A stretch of 64,000 nucleotides of DNA, taken from the NCBI RefSeq assembly GCF_029962835.1, contig NC_080574.1, positions 24,526,001-24,590,000 of the forward strand. Reading direction: 5' to 3'. Source of the DNA: Magnolia sinica (lineage: Eukaryota; Streptophyta; Magnoliopsida; Magnoliales; Magnoliaceae). Shown piece after piece: positions 1-11,700 of this stretch. Under the pieces are notes generated by a model. That model had not been told where the DNA came from, searched no databases, and saw only the letters and a list, made by a program, of their open reading frames with translations. The position numbers and the translations under genes are program-made. The stretch's first letter is position 1. Each line of letters opens with the position of its first letter.

Positions 1-185
1 TTTGAACAATGCTCTAAAATGATATCTAAAAATAGATGAACGGTGTAGATATAGTAAATACGTCACTATGTGGCCATGTAATGCGGATCTCCTTTGAACC
101 GTTCGTACAACTCGGAGCTCAAGGAGCGTCGGTGCACGTCTTCGCACGACACGTACCCTATAGCTGGTGCTAGGCTGCAGCTACA
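1..185. mobile_element. Right part of a foldback MITE, cut by the window edge
   Basis: Bases 1-60 match the right inner part of the family (AAAATGATATCTAAAAATAGATG...GGTGTAGATATAG). The sequence then runs into a GGTTCAAAGGAGAT/GCTCC-type outer segment that is also seen, inverted, at 14.15 and 20.88 kb. Confidence 0.55.
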
Positions 186-210
186 GATAGCAAGACAGCA
201 ATAATGACAC

Positions 211-679
211 CTGGCTAATGGTCAGTGCTCTATGGGCCCCACCACGATGTACGTGTTTCATCCATTCCGTTCATCCATTTTTATAGATCATTATAGGGCT
301 TGAAAAAAAAAATTATAGGGATATAAATCTTAGGTGGGCCACACCACAGAAAAACAATAATGAATGGATATTCACCATTAAAATCCTCAGAAGGCCCACT
401 GTACTGTTTATTTGAAATCCAATCGATTGATTTGGTCATAAAGACCCATATGAAGGGAAACAATAAATATCAGCTTGATCCAAAACTTTTATTGTCCTCG
501 AAACATTTTTAATGGTCAAAATTAATTCAACACCGTTTCCTGTAATGTGGTCCACTTAAGATTGAGATATACTTAATTCTTTTTCTCATATCATAAAATA
601 ATATATAAAAATAGATGGATGGCATGGATGACACACATACATCATGGTGGGCCCCACAGAACACCGACCACTAGCCATA
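211..679. mobile_element. Foldback MITE copy
   Basis: The left end, GGCTAATGGTCAGTGCTC then GGGCCCCACCACGATGTACG, pairs with the right end, GGTGGGCCCCACAGAACACC then GACCACTAGCC. The arms are interrupted only by small mismatches. This copy belongs to the Mutator-like family described for 22409-22946. Confidence 0.75.
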
Positions 680-680
680 C

Positions 681-814
681 AAAGCTTCTTCAAGAAGCTA
701 TTGTTGTGGTGTAAAGCTTCTTCAAGAAGCTATCTACCAAGCTTCTCCACGAAGCTAACCGGTGTAAAGCTTCTTCAAGAAGCTATCTACCAAGCTTCTC
801 CAGGAAGCTAACCG
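681..814. repeat. Short palindromic tandem repeats (AAGCTTCTTCAAGAAGCT)
   Basis: A unit of about 52 bp is present twice (near 711-761 and 762-814), with a partial third unit before it. Each holds the palindrome AGCTTCTTCAAGAAGCT and a second, imperfect one (AGCTTCTCCACGAAGCT). Confidence 0.85.
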
Positions 815-839
815 TCCGATTTTTTCATACCGAGTAAAT

Positions 840-1200
840 TATGCGGGCTCATCTTGGATCTCTTTTGGTTTATCCACACCGTTCATTAATTTTTATCCAA
901 ACCTTACTTAATTCGATCCGACTTTGTTTTTCTGAATCGGACTCGGATCGATTCAAGCTGGTAGGAGTTCGGGTTTGTTCGAGTTAAATGACACGGATTC
1001 GGTCTCTAATTGGATCGGGTTCGGGTCGGGACCTACAAATTTCAAACCTGGTCGAGTTGGACCAAATTCGATCTGACTCGGTTTGATGTCCAGTTCTATC
1101 TAAGACACAAGCCCAAAGATGAAGAGATCCAAAGGTCAAGTGAACTACGCCACAAGAAACGGTGGGGATTGAATGCCTACCTTTGGAAACTTCTTGGGGG
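840..1200. repeat. Degenerate GATCCGA/TCGGGT-rich stretch
   Basis: Irregular short repeats of GATCCGA, TCGGGT and related words. Similar stretches occur near 2.7-2.95, 13.5-13.66, 14.78-15.0 and 17.74-18.3 kb. No coding potential was recognised. Confidence 0.5.
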
Positions 1201-1203
1201 CTA

Positions 1204-1305
1204 GAAGTGTTGGATCCAGTTAATATTTATGTTTTCCCTTCATTCAAGTCTGTGTGACCTTGTTAACATGTTGGGTGGAAAATAAACATCATGGTGGCCC
1301 TAATT
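1204..1305. mobile_element. MITE fragment
   Basis: An internal piece of the foldback family (TTGGATCCAG...TTTCCCTTCATTCAAG...AAATAAACATCATGGTGGCC) without its ends. Confidence 0.5.
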
Positions 1306-1496
1306 TAAGGCTAGGTGGCTTAAAAGGCAGGTCCACTGTTGATTGCATTGCTCCGATAATCTCCACACGTGCCAGTAGTTTTATTCTTTTTGGTTAATCC
1401 TCGCGTGTGCTAGTTTAATTTGGATAACCCCACACGTGTACTCTCTAGTCACACTTGCACTGTTCATGAGGCTTTGGTGGATCACCAGATCCCTGA

Positions 1497-1925
1497 CTGT
1501 GGGGCTCACCGTGATGTATTTTTCTTATATCCACGCCGTCCATCCGATTCTACAGCTCATTTCAGGACAAAAGCACAAGAATAAAGCAGTTCCAAATCTC
1601 AGGTGGACCACACCACAGTAATCAGTGGTGATTAACTATTAAACACTTCTTGTAGGCCACGAAAGTTTTGGATCAAGCTGATATTTGTATGTCCCTTCAT
1701 CCAGGTCTTTTTGACCTTATCAACATGTTTGATGGCAAATAAACATTCCGGTGGCCCACAAGAAGTTTTTAATAGCGGGCGTTCAATCACTACAGTTTCC
1801 TGGGATGTAGTCCACCTGAGATTTGGATCTTCAGCAGTTTTCGCATCATGTCCTCAAATGATCTGGTGAGATGAATGGACGGCGTTGATATAATAAAAAT
1901 AAATCCAATTATGCTCCACAGAAGC
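1497..1925. mobile_element. Foldback MITE copy
   Basis: The left core, GGGGCTCACCGTGATGTATT, faces a right core ending GGACGGCGTTGATATAATAAAAA. The inner arms (GGTGGACCACACCACAG and its inverse) are preserved, but the outer inverted repeats are poor. Confidence 0.7.
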
Positions 1926-2371
1926 GGCGTCCATTCACGACCGTTGAAAAGTTGAGAAAATTACTAAAGAAGCCTTTGCAATCACAGCATCAACTTTATT
2001 TATCTAATAAAGCAAGCATAATAATCAGGCATCTGAATGTACGGAAATAAGACTAAGAAAAGGTGGCGGTGGCATTTGGCCTTTCTGGCTAAGATCAAGA
2101 CACTGGCAAAAGGCCATGCAAATCAATTCCATTAATCTCCAAGCCTCCACACATTTGGATGTATGAGATGAGAATAGATGCCCTTTTGCATTGAGATTTA
2201 AAAAAAAAAAAAAACTTTTATACTCTGGAGAAGTGTGATGTATGATACACAGGCACTTAGAAATTACTTGGAAATTTCGTTCACGGCGAACGAGTAATTT
2301 AAATTTAACCGTCCAAATTATTGAATCCTGTTTAGATATATTGTGACAAAAAGGAGAAGATATGCTTACTC

Positions 2372-2648
2372 AATTATTAAATTAGTGCACTTTTATTGGA
2401 CGGTTAAAAGTGAAAAGAATCCACTGTCTTATCTTAACAAACGAGTGTTGATGAATCAGCGGTTAGGATTGTTTAGCTAAAATGATTTTAGGACTGTTAG
2501 ACACAATGGGGGATTGTTCAATCAATCTGCTTTTAGGACTGACTTAGACACAATTGAGGCTGATTCATGGACACTCGTTTGTTGAGATAAGATAGTGGAT
2601 TCTTTTCACTTTTGACCGTCCAATAAAAATGCACTAATTTGATAATCA
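2372..2648. mobile_element. Foldback element of a second family
   Basis: About 85 bp at the left (ATTAGTGCACTTTTATTGGA...AACAAACGAGTGTTGATGAATC) is repeated inverted at the right with few mismatches. A spacer of about 90 bp separates the arms. No ORF; non-autonomous. Confidence 0.75.
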
Positions 2649-4392
2649 AATCAACTTAGGTTTCTGTTTAATGATACAACTAAATTTGGCCCGGGTAGCC
2701 TGCCTGACCTGGCTTTGGGCCGGGCGTGGACCTACCAGCGTGGCTAATGGGCCGGTCTTGAGCCTTATATTCATGGCTAAATCAGGGCTCGGGTTCAAGT
2801 CACTTTAGCTCTACTCGGCCCCACCCAGCACAGCCCAAACACGACATTCAAATTTCGGGCTGTGCAGGTCGGGTCGGGTCGGGCCTTTGTGTAACCAAAA
2901 TTTTTATGGGCTTGGGTATGGGCCTGCACTCTAGGCCCGTGATGGGCCAGAGTCAGAATCCAGCCTTATGTCAAAGTCCTTGTTTGGATTAGTTAAGAGT
3001 GGTTTATGAGTTTTGAGTTAATTTGGGAATTTTAGTACTTTTCACTGAGGTTTATTAATTTATAGAAGTTTTTTTTTATTTAAATTTTTTAATATTTATT
3101 TTGAAGTGAATTATGAGTTTAGGGTACCTTTGATTATATAAACACATCAATCACATTTTAAAATACAATTCATTCATTAATATCAGCCTTTTACTCTCAA
3201 TTTTAGAAATTTCTCTCATTGTAGATTGAACAATTATTATAGGGAATAAGATGGTGATCTCTCATTTTCTCCACAAACAGCCTTTGTAAGCTCTATATAA
3301 ACGACCCTGCAAAAAGATGAATAAAGCTCAAAACAAGTAAAATTACGGTCAAACAAAATATTACTTTCCTCTTATGTTTACAATGCAGATTTGCTAACCG
3401 CAAATGCAAGCTAACACGTGCCACATCTGCCAACCTAGCATGCATGTGTGGACATGACCTGAACCGTGGATGAGTTGGGTCCACCACGCAGATGCCTGCA
3501 CACAAAAGAACAGGCCCGTCCACTCTTCAGGCGGTATACACAGCCACTGAATTTGGTAGGGGCGTGACTTGGCTGGGATGGCCCACCTTGATGTATGTGT
3601 TGTATATCTAGGCACACATCAAGGTGGGCACCACGGTCCACATTGCTGGTTCCAGGGTTTCAACCAAGTCGCGCCCATTCTGTAGAGGGATGACCAACCT
3701 GTCATTATTATTTCACCAGGTTGTCTGCATGGTTGGGTCCACCTTATGCAGGGGAAGATCTCCAACATACGTGCCATTTAGCATATGTAAAGATGGAAGA
3801 GCTACTCAAGCTTTGAGAAGATGATCATATTGCATCATCACAAGATGAAGTTGTTATTTCCGGTGGGACGCCTTAAGCACCAACGTATAATCACATCAAG
3901 ATAAAGAAGGCATTGGATTCCAATGTCGCTCTTTTGAAATCGGATACCAAAAGGACCTGTGTCTTGCTAAGTATGGTATTAACCTCAGGAATCATGACCA
4001 AAGCTCGATTTTTATTTATTTATTTATTTACGCTCCTTAATCATGGTGGGCCATTAGATAGGAGGTATATCGATCATCAGGGACAGAAAAATGGACTCAT
4101 ATCCACCTTACAAGCCCATAATTGTGTGGGTGGGACTATCCAAGCCATGGTTTTAAAACACAATAACCAGACTGATTAAGTGACTCAGTTCAAATGACAG
4201 CTACGAATCATGTCGAGTCCGAGTCAGACCTAGGACCAAGGTTCCCAGTGACTCATTTTGAAATATCACACGGCTGACTTTCAAGTAATTTCAGTAAGTT
4301 TTCGGACTAGGATCCAAAACATGCTTATATTTTGGGTCATGCATGTGCAATCTACTGTGGATCCCTACCATCCAAACGGCCTTTGATAAATG
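2649..4392. other. Intergenic, no gene recognised
   Basis: Holds a GGGCC/CGGG-rich degenerate stretch (2690-2950), an AT-rich part (3000-3250), and a small inverted pair near 3570-3630 (CACCTTGATGTATGTG facing CACACATCAAGGTGGG). Short open frames here have no recognisable domain. Confidence 0.5.
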
Positions 4393-4815
4393 GGAGCAGA
4401 TTAGGTGCTGCCCTTATCATGAGGCCCACCTTTATGTATGTTTTCTATATCCATGTTCTCCATCCATTTTTTTCCAGATCATTTAAGGGCATGAGCACAA
4501 AAAAATGAAGCATATCCAAATCTTAGGTAGACCATACTTTAGAAAACAGTGTTGATTGAACATCCCACTATTAAAAACCTCATAGGGATACCGTAATGTT
4601 TTCCTAATGTTTATTTTCCATCCAACCTGTCGATAAGGTCACATAAACCCGGCTCAATCACCAATATTTCCTATGGCATGGTATACCTTAGATTTGGATC
4701 TACTTTATTTTTCAGCACATATACTAAAATGATCTAGCAAAACGAATGGACAATGTGGGTATAGAATACATGCATCAAGATGGGCCCACAGTAAAGGCCG
4801 CACCTAATCTGCTCC
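4393..4815. mobile_element. Foldback MITE copy with GGAGCAGATTAGGTGC ends
   Basis: The terminal inverted repeats GGAGCAGATTAGGTGC are exact at both ends, followed by the usual GGCCCACC...ATGTATG core. It lies just downstream of the CLC gene end. Confidence 0.8.
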
Positions 4816-5302
4816 ATTGTCAAACATACATGCGGGCCAAGTTAGCCCCCACATACAAATTCAACCATAATAAGGTTGTGATCATAGATCCCATATAAAC
4901 CAAAAATACGCAGCCACGTTTTGAACAACAATCGTGAAATTCATAGCTTCTATCAGGCTAAGGAAATAAAAAAGATTAAAGTAAATCAAACAAAATTGCT
5001 TAACCAAGACAAGATGGTTAATCGTTCCTGTTATAATATTTGTCTAAAGCTCATAACAAGATAATATCACTTTTCTCCCACCACTTATGTATAAATGCAA
5101 CAACCCTGATGTTGAAACACTCACTAAACTTTCACTAGTTCCCGATGCACAATATGGATGGCATTTCAAGCCTCCTTAACCCTGACCACATATAGGCTAA
5201 CCAACCCTTCATTGATTTCTGAAACCAGAAGAAAGATGGAGAAATGGTAATGATAATAAAAAGTAGAGCACATCAAACCTGCATCCAAGTCGCTAGCTTG
5301 CT

Positions 5303-5392
5303 CTACTTGGGGGATTTGAAATGAGGGTAGAGATCTTGGATGTGCTCTGGCATGAAGTCGTGGCGTGTCAAAATCCCGACGATTGGAGACCT
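5303..5392 (-). CDS. CLC-c: CLC exon 7, C-terminus
   Basis: After acceptor CCTTGCAG the frame reads [17 protein letters not shown] and finishes 12 residues later at TAG. The match to the conserved CLC C-terminus ([18 protein letters not shown] type) completes CBS2. It is only 29 codons long and is separated from exon 6 by a 1.17 kb intron that contains AT-rich repeats. Confidence 0.93.
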   Translation of the reverse strand, partial: RSPIVGILTRHDFMPEHIQDLYPHFKSPK

Positions 5393-8300
5393 CTGCAAGG
5401 GTACAAATGTCAGTTCTTTGTGTTCTCTACATTCCAAATCTATGCCCGTTCAGAGAGGTGCTGAGGTGAATCAGTACGAGGCGATTTAAGAGGGAATTTG
5501 CAGCACTTATGTGAGTGAGTGTCGCATGAAAATGGGCACAGCTCACGTGAGCGCGATCCAGACTATTCATCATGTAGGTTGTGGTTCTAAATATCGGTAT
5601 CATGGAGCATATCAACCCGATTAAAAAATGATACGGCGACATGAGCATTGCGTATTGATATTGGTTTATATTGGTCGATTTATTTATTTATTTATTTTTT
5701 TTAAACTAAAGAATTAAGAAAAATATAAAAAAATAAATAAAATATTCAATATATTTTTTATTTTATTTTTATTTTAGATATGTATAAGATAATGTATCAA
5801 ATTATTCTTTGATGAGAATGTCGTTAGTTAGTTTGACATGTTGAAGGTCAAATAAATTGGTTTTAATTGAACACAAATCAAACATGATTTGGTGAATTAG
5901 GGCTCCATTATATCAAAATACAATAAAAAAGATGAAAAAAATAAAAAAGAAAGTAAATGTTTATTTTTCTTTATCAATTTTTTCTATAAGGGTCCACTTG
6001 ACTTCGATTTGTTGAATCCCATTCAAATCATTTATTTTAATGTCAAAATAAGTATAAATTTTATTAAGCTTTTCTCTATAGTTTAAATGAAAAAAATGTG
6101 GATATATGAGTAAATTTCGAAAAGAATTTAAAATTGGACTTTTAAAAGCATATCAGCTTGGTGTTCACGTTGATATGCGTCGCATGGGTCCATACTGATA
6201 AGTTTTTTTTTTTTGTTTTTTTGGTATCAGGCCAAAACAGTCTCGTAGCGCGTATCATATCATGCCAATACAGATACGATACGGCGGTGTCAGCCTACAT
6301 GAGAACGACATTCAGATTTATGATGTGGGTCCCACTGTGAACATACCGTGGCTAAGAAACCAAGCCAGTCCACTCAACTGCATGGCCACAAGTGTATGGC
6401 ATATGAATGGGCATGTTTAGATAGTCCCTACCCTAATGAATGTCACGGATACCCCCACATGTGCACGCGCTCTTAAATCTCTTAACCAAACCACCTCAGC
6501 AGCATTTGATTTCTTGTGTAAGTGCATGCATACAGTGTATGTATGTTTGTATAGAGTTCTTACCCCTGGAGTCTTAGGCACCACGCACAAATGTCTGAGC
6601 CCGAGTTCTCGAAAGAGCAGTTTAGCCTTGGCCAGAGACATGGTCTCAACCACTGTGTATGGAGATGAATTAGTGATAGGATGTAGATCCACATACATAT
6701 CCATCTCCTCCACATCTATCTCCAAGTCCTCCAGTTTTACTCCCTTCCCCAACCCCGCCTTGGCAAAGTCAAATGCACCAAATCTTCGAAGGATCTCCTG
6801 CCCGGTCTCCACTCGCTCCTTTGAGAAACTCCTCGCCTTGAGCAACACCAGCAAATGAGATCTCAGCACAAGCCCACATAACTCTGGTGCGGCTGAGAAA
6901 GGTGGCTCGTCGACCACAGGAAACCCGTTGTGCCCAGTCATCTTCAATGCATGTAATATATTCTCCACCTTCTCCACGCCAGAGAAGCTCACTAACGGGC
7001 CGGACACGACATCGCCGGCAACTAGTTGCCTCATATAGGGCTCTGCATGGGCCTCCAGGTAAGGCAGCCCCTTCATTTTCACAATTTGATCATAGACACC
7101 CTTATTGAAGCAGTCAGCTACGGTTTTAGATATGAGGAGGACTAGCATGACTAGTGGGAGCATCAGGAGGTCGTTGGTGAGTTCCAGCAGTATGATGCAG
7201 ACTGACACCGTCATCCTCATGCTGCCACCAAGGAAGGAGGCTGCTCCGAGGAGCGCAAAGAGGCCCGCATCAAGATCGGAGACGGACTCGAGGAGGGTTC
7301 CCACAATACGGCCGTAGGAAGCACCAGCAATTATGACTGGGATGAAGAGGCCAGAGGGGACAGCAATGCCGTATGTTAGAATGCCAAGGCAGTAGACGCC
7401 GGCAAAGAAGATGAAGAGAGTGGAAATGTGGAATTCAGAGTCTGTGCCAGAGCTGAAAAGGTTTCGGATGCCATCATCGTTAGTGTTGAGGAAGAGGGAA
7501 GCAAGGTCATTGTAATGGCCTGCAGGGCACTGGAAGTTTTTGAAGTTGCCGGAGCGGCCTATTGTAGGGCATTGCTCCTTCAAGCCCGTGGGGCAGGGGG
7601 TGCACTTGGCGAGCCACGGAAGGCCATAAGAGCAACATGAAGTAAGGAGGGAGATGGTGATAGCGAGGAGGATTTTGAGTGGAGCTCCTCTCCTTCAATC
7701 ACATTTGTGTATTAGCAGCAGCAACAATGAATTGATAGCAATGACGACAACAGTAATGTCGCAACAACAACAACAATGCATGTAGCAATTAGTATCATCA
7801 TTAGAAAAAGCACTGGAAGTCAATTCCATTGTTTATAATCATCATACAGTTTATGGGAGCTTACTCGTTAATGATGCTGTAAGTGCGAAGGGTTTTGTCT
7901 AATAGATAGTTGTAAAGGCCTCCAAAAACGCCGCCTATGATTCCAAGGACTATGACTGCTAGCAGATCTTGAGTGCTATATGTGGTTATGGACGAGCTAA
8001 CGTCAAACATGATCAAGCCTCCTTGCCCAAATAGACCACATTTCCCACTCCGGCAATATTGTATTAGAGCTCTCAATACCACAGCGACTATGGCTGTAGT
8101 GAAAAAAGTCCTCCAAAGAAGAGCACTTCTCCACCTGAGGTATGCACCAAATAAAGAAAAACAAAAACAAAAAAGAAATAAAAGAATTCAAAACTGAATC
8201 CTGATGGTCATGGAAATTAACCGTCAAGGTTTAAGAGTTCATAACCCAGAGATAATGATGGCCTGGATCCTCATTTTAAGTGAACAATAAAAGGTCTTGT

Positions 8301-8656
8301 TTAACCATTTGTTTTTTGAGGCATGAGAACTCAAACTAGTACTTGATAAGTCCCTTAGTCCAGTTTTGAACTTTGACCTTAGTTAGAAGGGTTATATTGT
8401 ATGGCTTTTGAGTTATTCTTATCACTTGAGTGAGTTCTCTCTAATTTTATAAAATCCCAATTACAATACGACTCAGCCTTGATCTTCTCAGATGGAATTT
8501 GCATGCTTTTCAATGCTTGATTTGAAATCATGTTGACTCCATCTTTTTTTTTTTTTTTTTTTCCAGTGAATGGAACTTCAAATTGAAGTCATGGTTTATT
8601 TTGTTGGCTGTTCTGAGTTCAATTGCAACACATTCCAGTGTGTGTCCATGTCTTGT

Positions 8657-8711
<55 letters not shown>

Positions 8712-11700
8712 CCATGAAGTCGCTTCTTCAAGGGCAAAGAGAACCCCACCCACTGGGGCCCGGAAAGCTGCAGCAACTCCAGCAGCAGCCCCACAAGTGA
8801 TCAGGTCCCGCCGGTCCCGGTCATTTTTGAAATATCTGAGCCATGTCCATGTCAGGTGATACTTGCGTGAACCTCCTTGCCCGAGTAATGAAGCTATGCA
8901 TGCTCCTGTGTGTACCATAGGCCCCTCCTTACCCAAAACAAGTCCAGCAGAAACTCCACCAATGGAACCAAAAATCTGTCAGTGTTATCCAAAAAATGGT
9001 CAAAACAGCTAAAAAATAATTTCCTAGTTTCCATAGGGCAATTCAAATTTTAAATTCCAGACATATCTTTCCATTCCAACTTTAAAAAAACAAGGACTCG
9101 AGTTGAAAACAGTCTTTCCATTTCCAACTTTTGACTAATTAAAATCAATGACAGACTCGCCAATTTTGTAAAAATTCAGCTGAGTCAACTCAAATAAGAA
9201 CTCGATGCCCCTCAGGGCCAATCTAAACTGAGTTGAATAACTAAGTCATAGAAATGAAAGGTGGAGACCAGCTTTAGTACATCATTAATTAAGTCATAGA
9301 AATGAAAGGTGGAGATCATTTTGAATTGACAGTCCATCATGGAGGAAAAATGGTATTTATTCAGCTACTATATGGAACTGAACTTGCTAATCCTTTGCTT
9401 TACTACAGCTATGAATATGAGTTGGCCTCACCTTGACAAAGAGGGTGCTGGGAGCCAAAATGGAATAAGCATCCACGCCATTGAGATATGCTTTCACTTC
9501 TGGTATACCAGAACCTGCAGCTGCAGGAGCAATGTAAGCGCAGAGGGCTGCAGATGCTGCTGCCAAAGCCATATTGCAACCAGCATACGCTACAAATGCC
9601 TGGTAGAACCTGCACTGGAACCACAATCACAAACAGTTACATGGAATTGCTTGGAACATATATACAAAATTTACCAAAACAGGACTGCATAACATAAACA
9701 TGCGAAGTATGATTGGGCATTTGTAACTGTGGAATAAGTATTTATTTGTTAATTTATGATAGTTGTAAACATTTTGGTTTTAAATCTAGAATAGATTTGG
9801 ATTAAATAGGAGCCCAAGTTGAATCAACTTGCAAAATCAGATTAGTAGTTAGTTGAATCGTGTACCTTTCTCTTTAGAATGAGAAAAACACATGCTTGTA
9901 TTCCAAAACCAGTGGAAAATCAACAGGGTATTTACTAAAATATGTATGATTCTACTTGTCTTTTCTGATTCTATAGAACAGTCCTAGCTAAATTGCCAAA
10001 GAAAATCTGCCAGACATTAAGACATGAAGGCATTGCCTGCTCAGTGCAAGCCTTAATAATCTGCTAAGCAGTACTGGTGACAAAGCTTACTTATGCTGAA
10101 GCATGAGATCGCTGGTCAGCAGCAATTTGAATCCGGCAATGTTCTCAACTGCGAGGTTATTGAAAAAACCGACCAGCCCTGTGGCCAATCCTATAAGGAG
10201 TGCAAAAGTCCACTTCAGGAAAATGTATTGAAATATCTGAACCTTCTTCCTTGATCTCCAGTCCTGCTTGAATAGATCGTTTTCCACAATCCTTAAAAAA
10301 CAGAAACATAAAAGAAGAAAGTCATAGAAGAGAACTTAGACGTGGGGGGTTCAACATATACACAAGGTTTTTGACGTGGCAACATGAAAAATCAAATGCT
10401 AACATCTGAACATAATAATACCAACACAAACTATTCAATTTAACCAATTCAATAGTATTATACCAACATTCAAACTGCCAGAACATGTTCAGAAATTGGA
10501 GCTGACCACATTCTCAATACGATCTAATGATAGTGGGCACGACACCAACCAGCACAGTTTCACCGCCAGATTCTAATCTGGTGCATAGTCACCGATTTCA
10601 CTGAACTGCCAAATGCTACTAATTCTGTGAATCAAAATTTGAATATGACCATTTCACTAATTTGTTCAAATTTGAGTGAATTCCTTACTTTTGATTGCCA
10701 AGGTTTCCTTGTTGATTCAGAGGTCTGAATCCTTATTTCACCAAAATATGCTAGTTAATTCAGAGATAGAATGGCTTGAGTTCATCATGGTCAGACATTG
10801 AGCTTGAGAAAACTTCAATACAAGATACTTATTACTATGAAGTTAAACCTTATGAACTACAAAATGGAATTACATGTTAAGCATCCAAAACTAGCTACTT
10901 GATGCTACAATTTGAATGAACTGATGAGGAAGCAAATTCAGCAAACTGGGTTCATGAGATGCCACACAAGTCGAACCCCCGAACTGAATCGAAGAAAGAA
11001 CCTGGTAATTCTGATGAAACAACCATGCATCGTAATTGTAACGGTTCAGAACTACCGTATTTCCTCTAGGAGAAGTGCGCGGCAATTCACGCGAGAAGAG
11101 ATACACATGACCCAGAACTGAGGATTCATCAGGCCTGGGCCAATGTAAATATGCCCTGGCCAAAAAGTCAGGCCCGTCCACTCATCTGGTGGGCCACAGG
11201 CCACAATGTATGAGAAAGGGCAAGATTGTAAGGAGGACAACCTTGATTTTTGGGACATGCCCGTATGGACCACACAAGGAGTGCATCACCTTGATTTTTG
11301 GGACTCAGGGTGGCTCTCACTGATGATGGTGAGGATCCCACGCACGTCTCTTGTTTGAGGGATCCCATGTCGCAAATAAGCATGCTCCCTCTCACTCACC
11401 AACAGGGGTGTGATGCAGGACGTGGCATGGATATATTCTTAACATGGCTTGATCAATTAAAAGATGGTTAAAAGGAACCGGAAATAATCCATCAAATTTG
11501 GGCCCAATCCTTTTTCATAGGGCATGATGTAACTAGGTCCTAGGCACGTCCGGTTTGAAGAATTTCATTCTAGATGGGGAGAAATTGTCATTTGAAGTGT
11601 GACTCATAAATTGTCCATAACTTTTGATTCGGGGATCCTTATGGGACTTACCAACTATCAATATTCTTTATTGTAATAGTCCGGGGTCACCAACCCACTT

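Noticed and set aside
881..1204. Telomere- or satellite-like array
   Set aside because: The TCGGGT/GATCCGA words are irregular in spacing and sequence, so they are degenerate repeats rather than a satellite.
6436..6858. 140-codon plus-strand open frame
   Set aside because: Antisense shadow of CLC exon 6; the minus-strand frame is the conserved one. The same applies to plus-strand frames at 6887-7640.
8528..8936. Open frames through the (GA)n tract
   Set aside because: Low-complexity Arg-Glu or Leu-Ser runs made by the microsatellite; the real exon ends at the tract.
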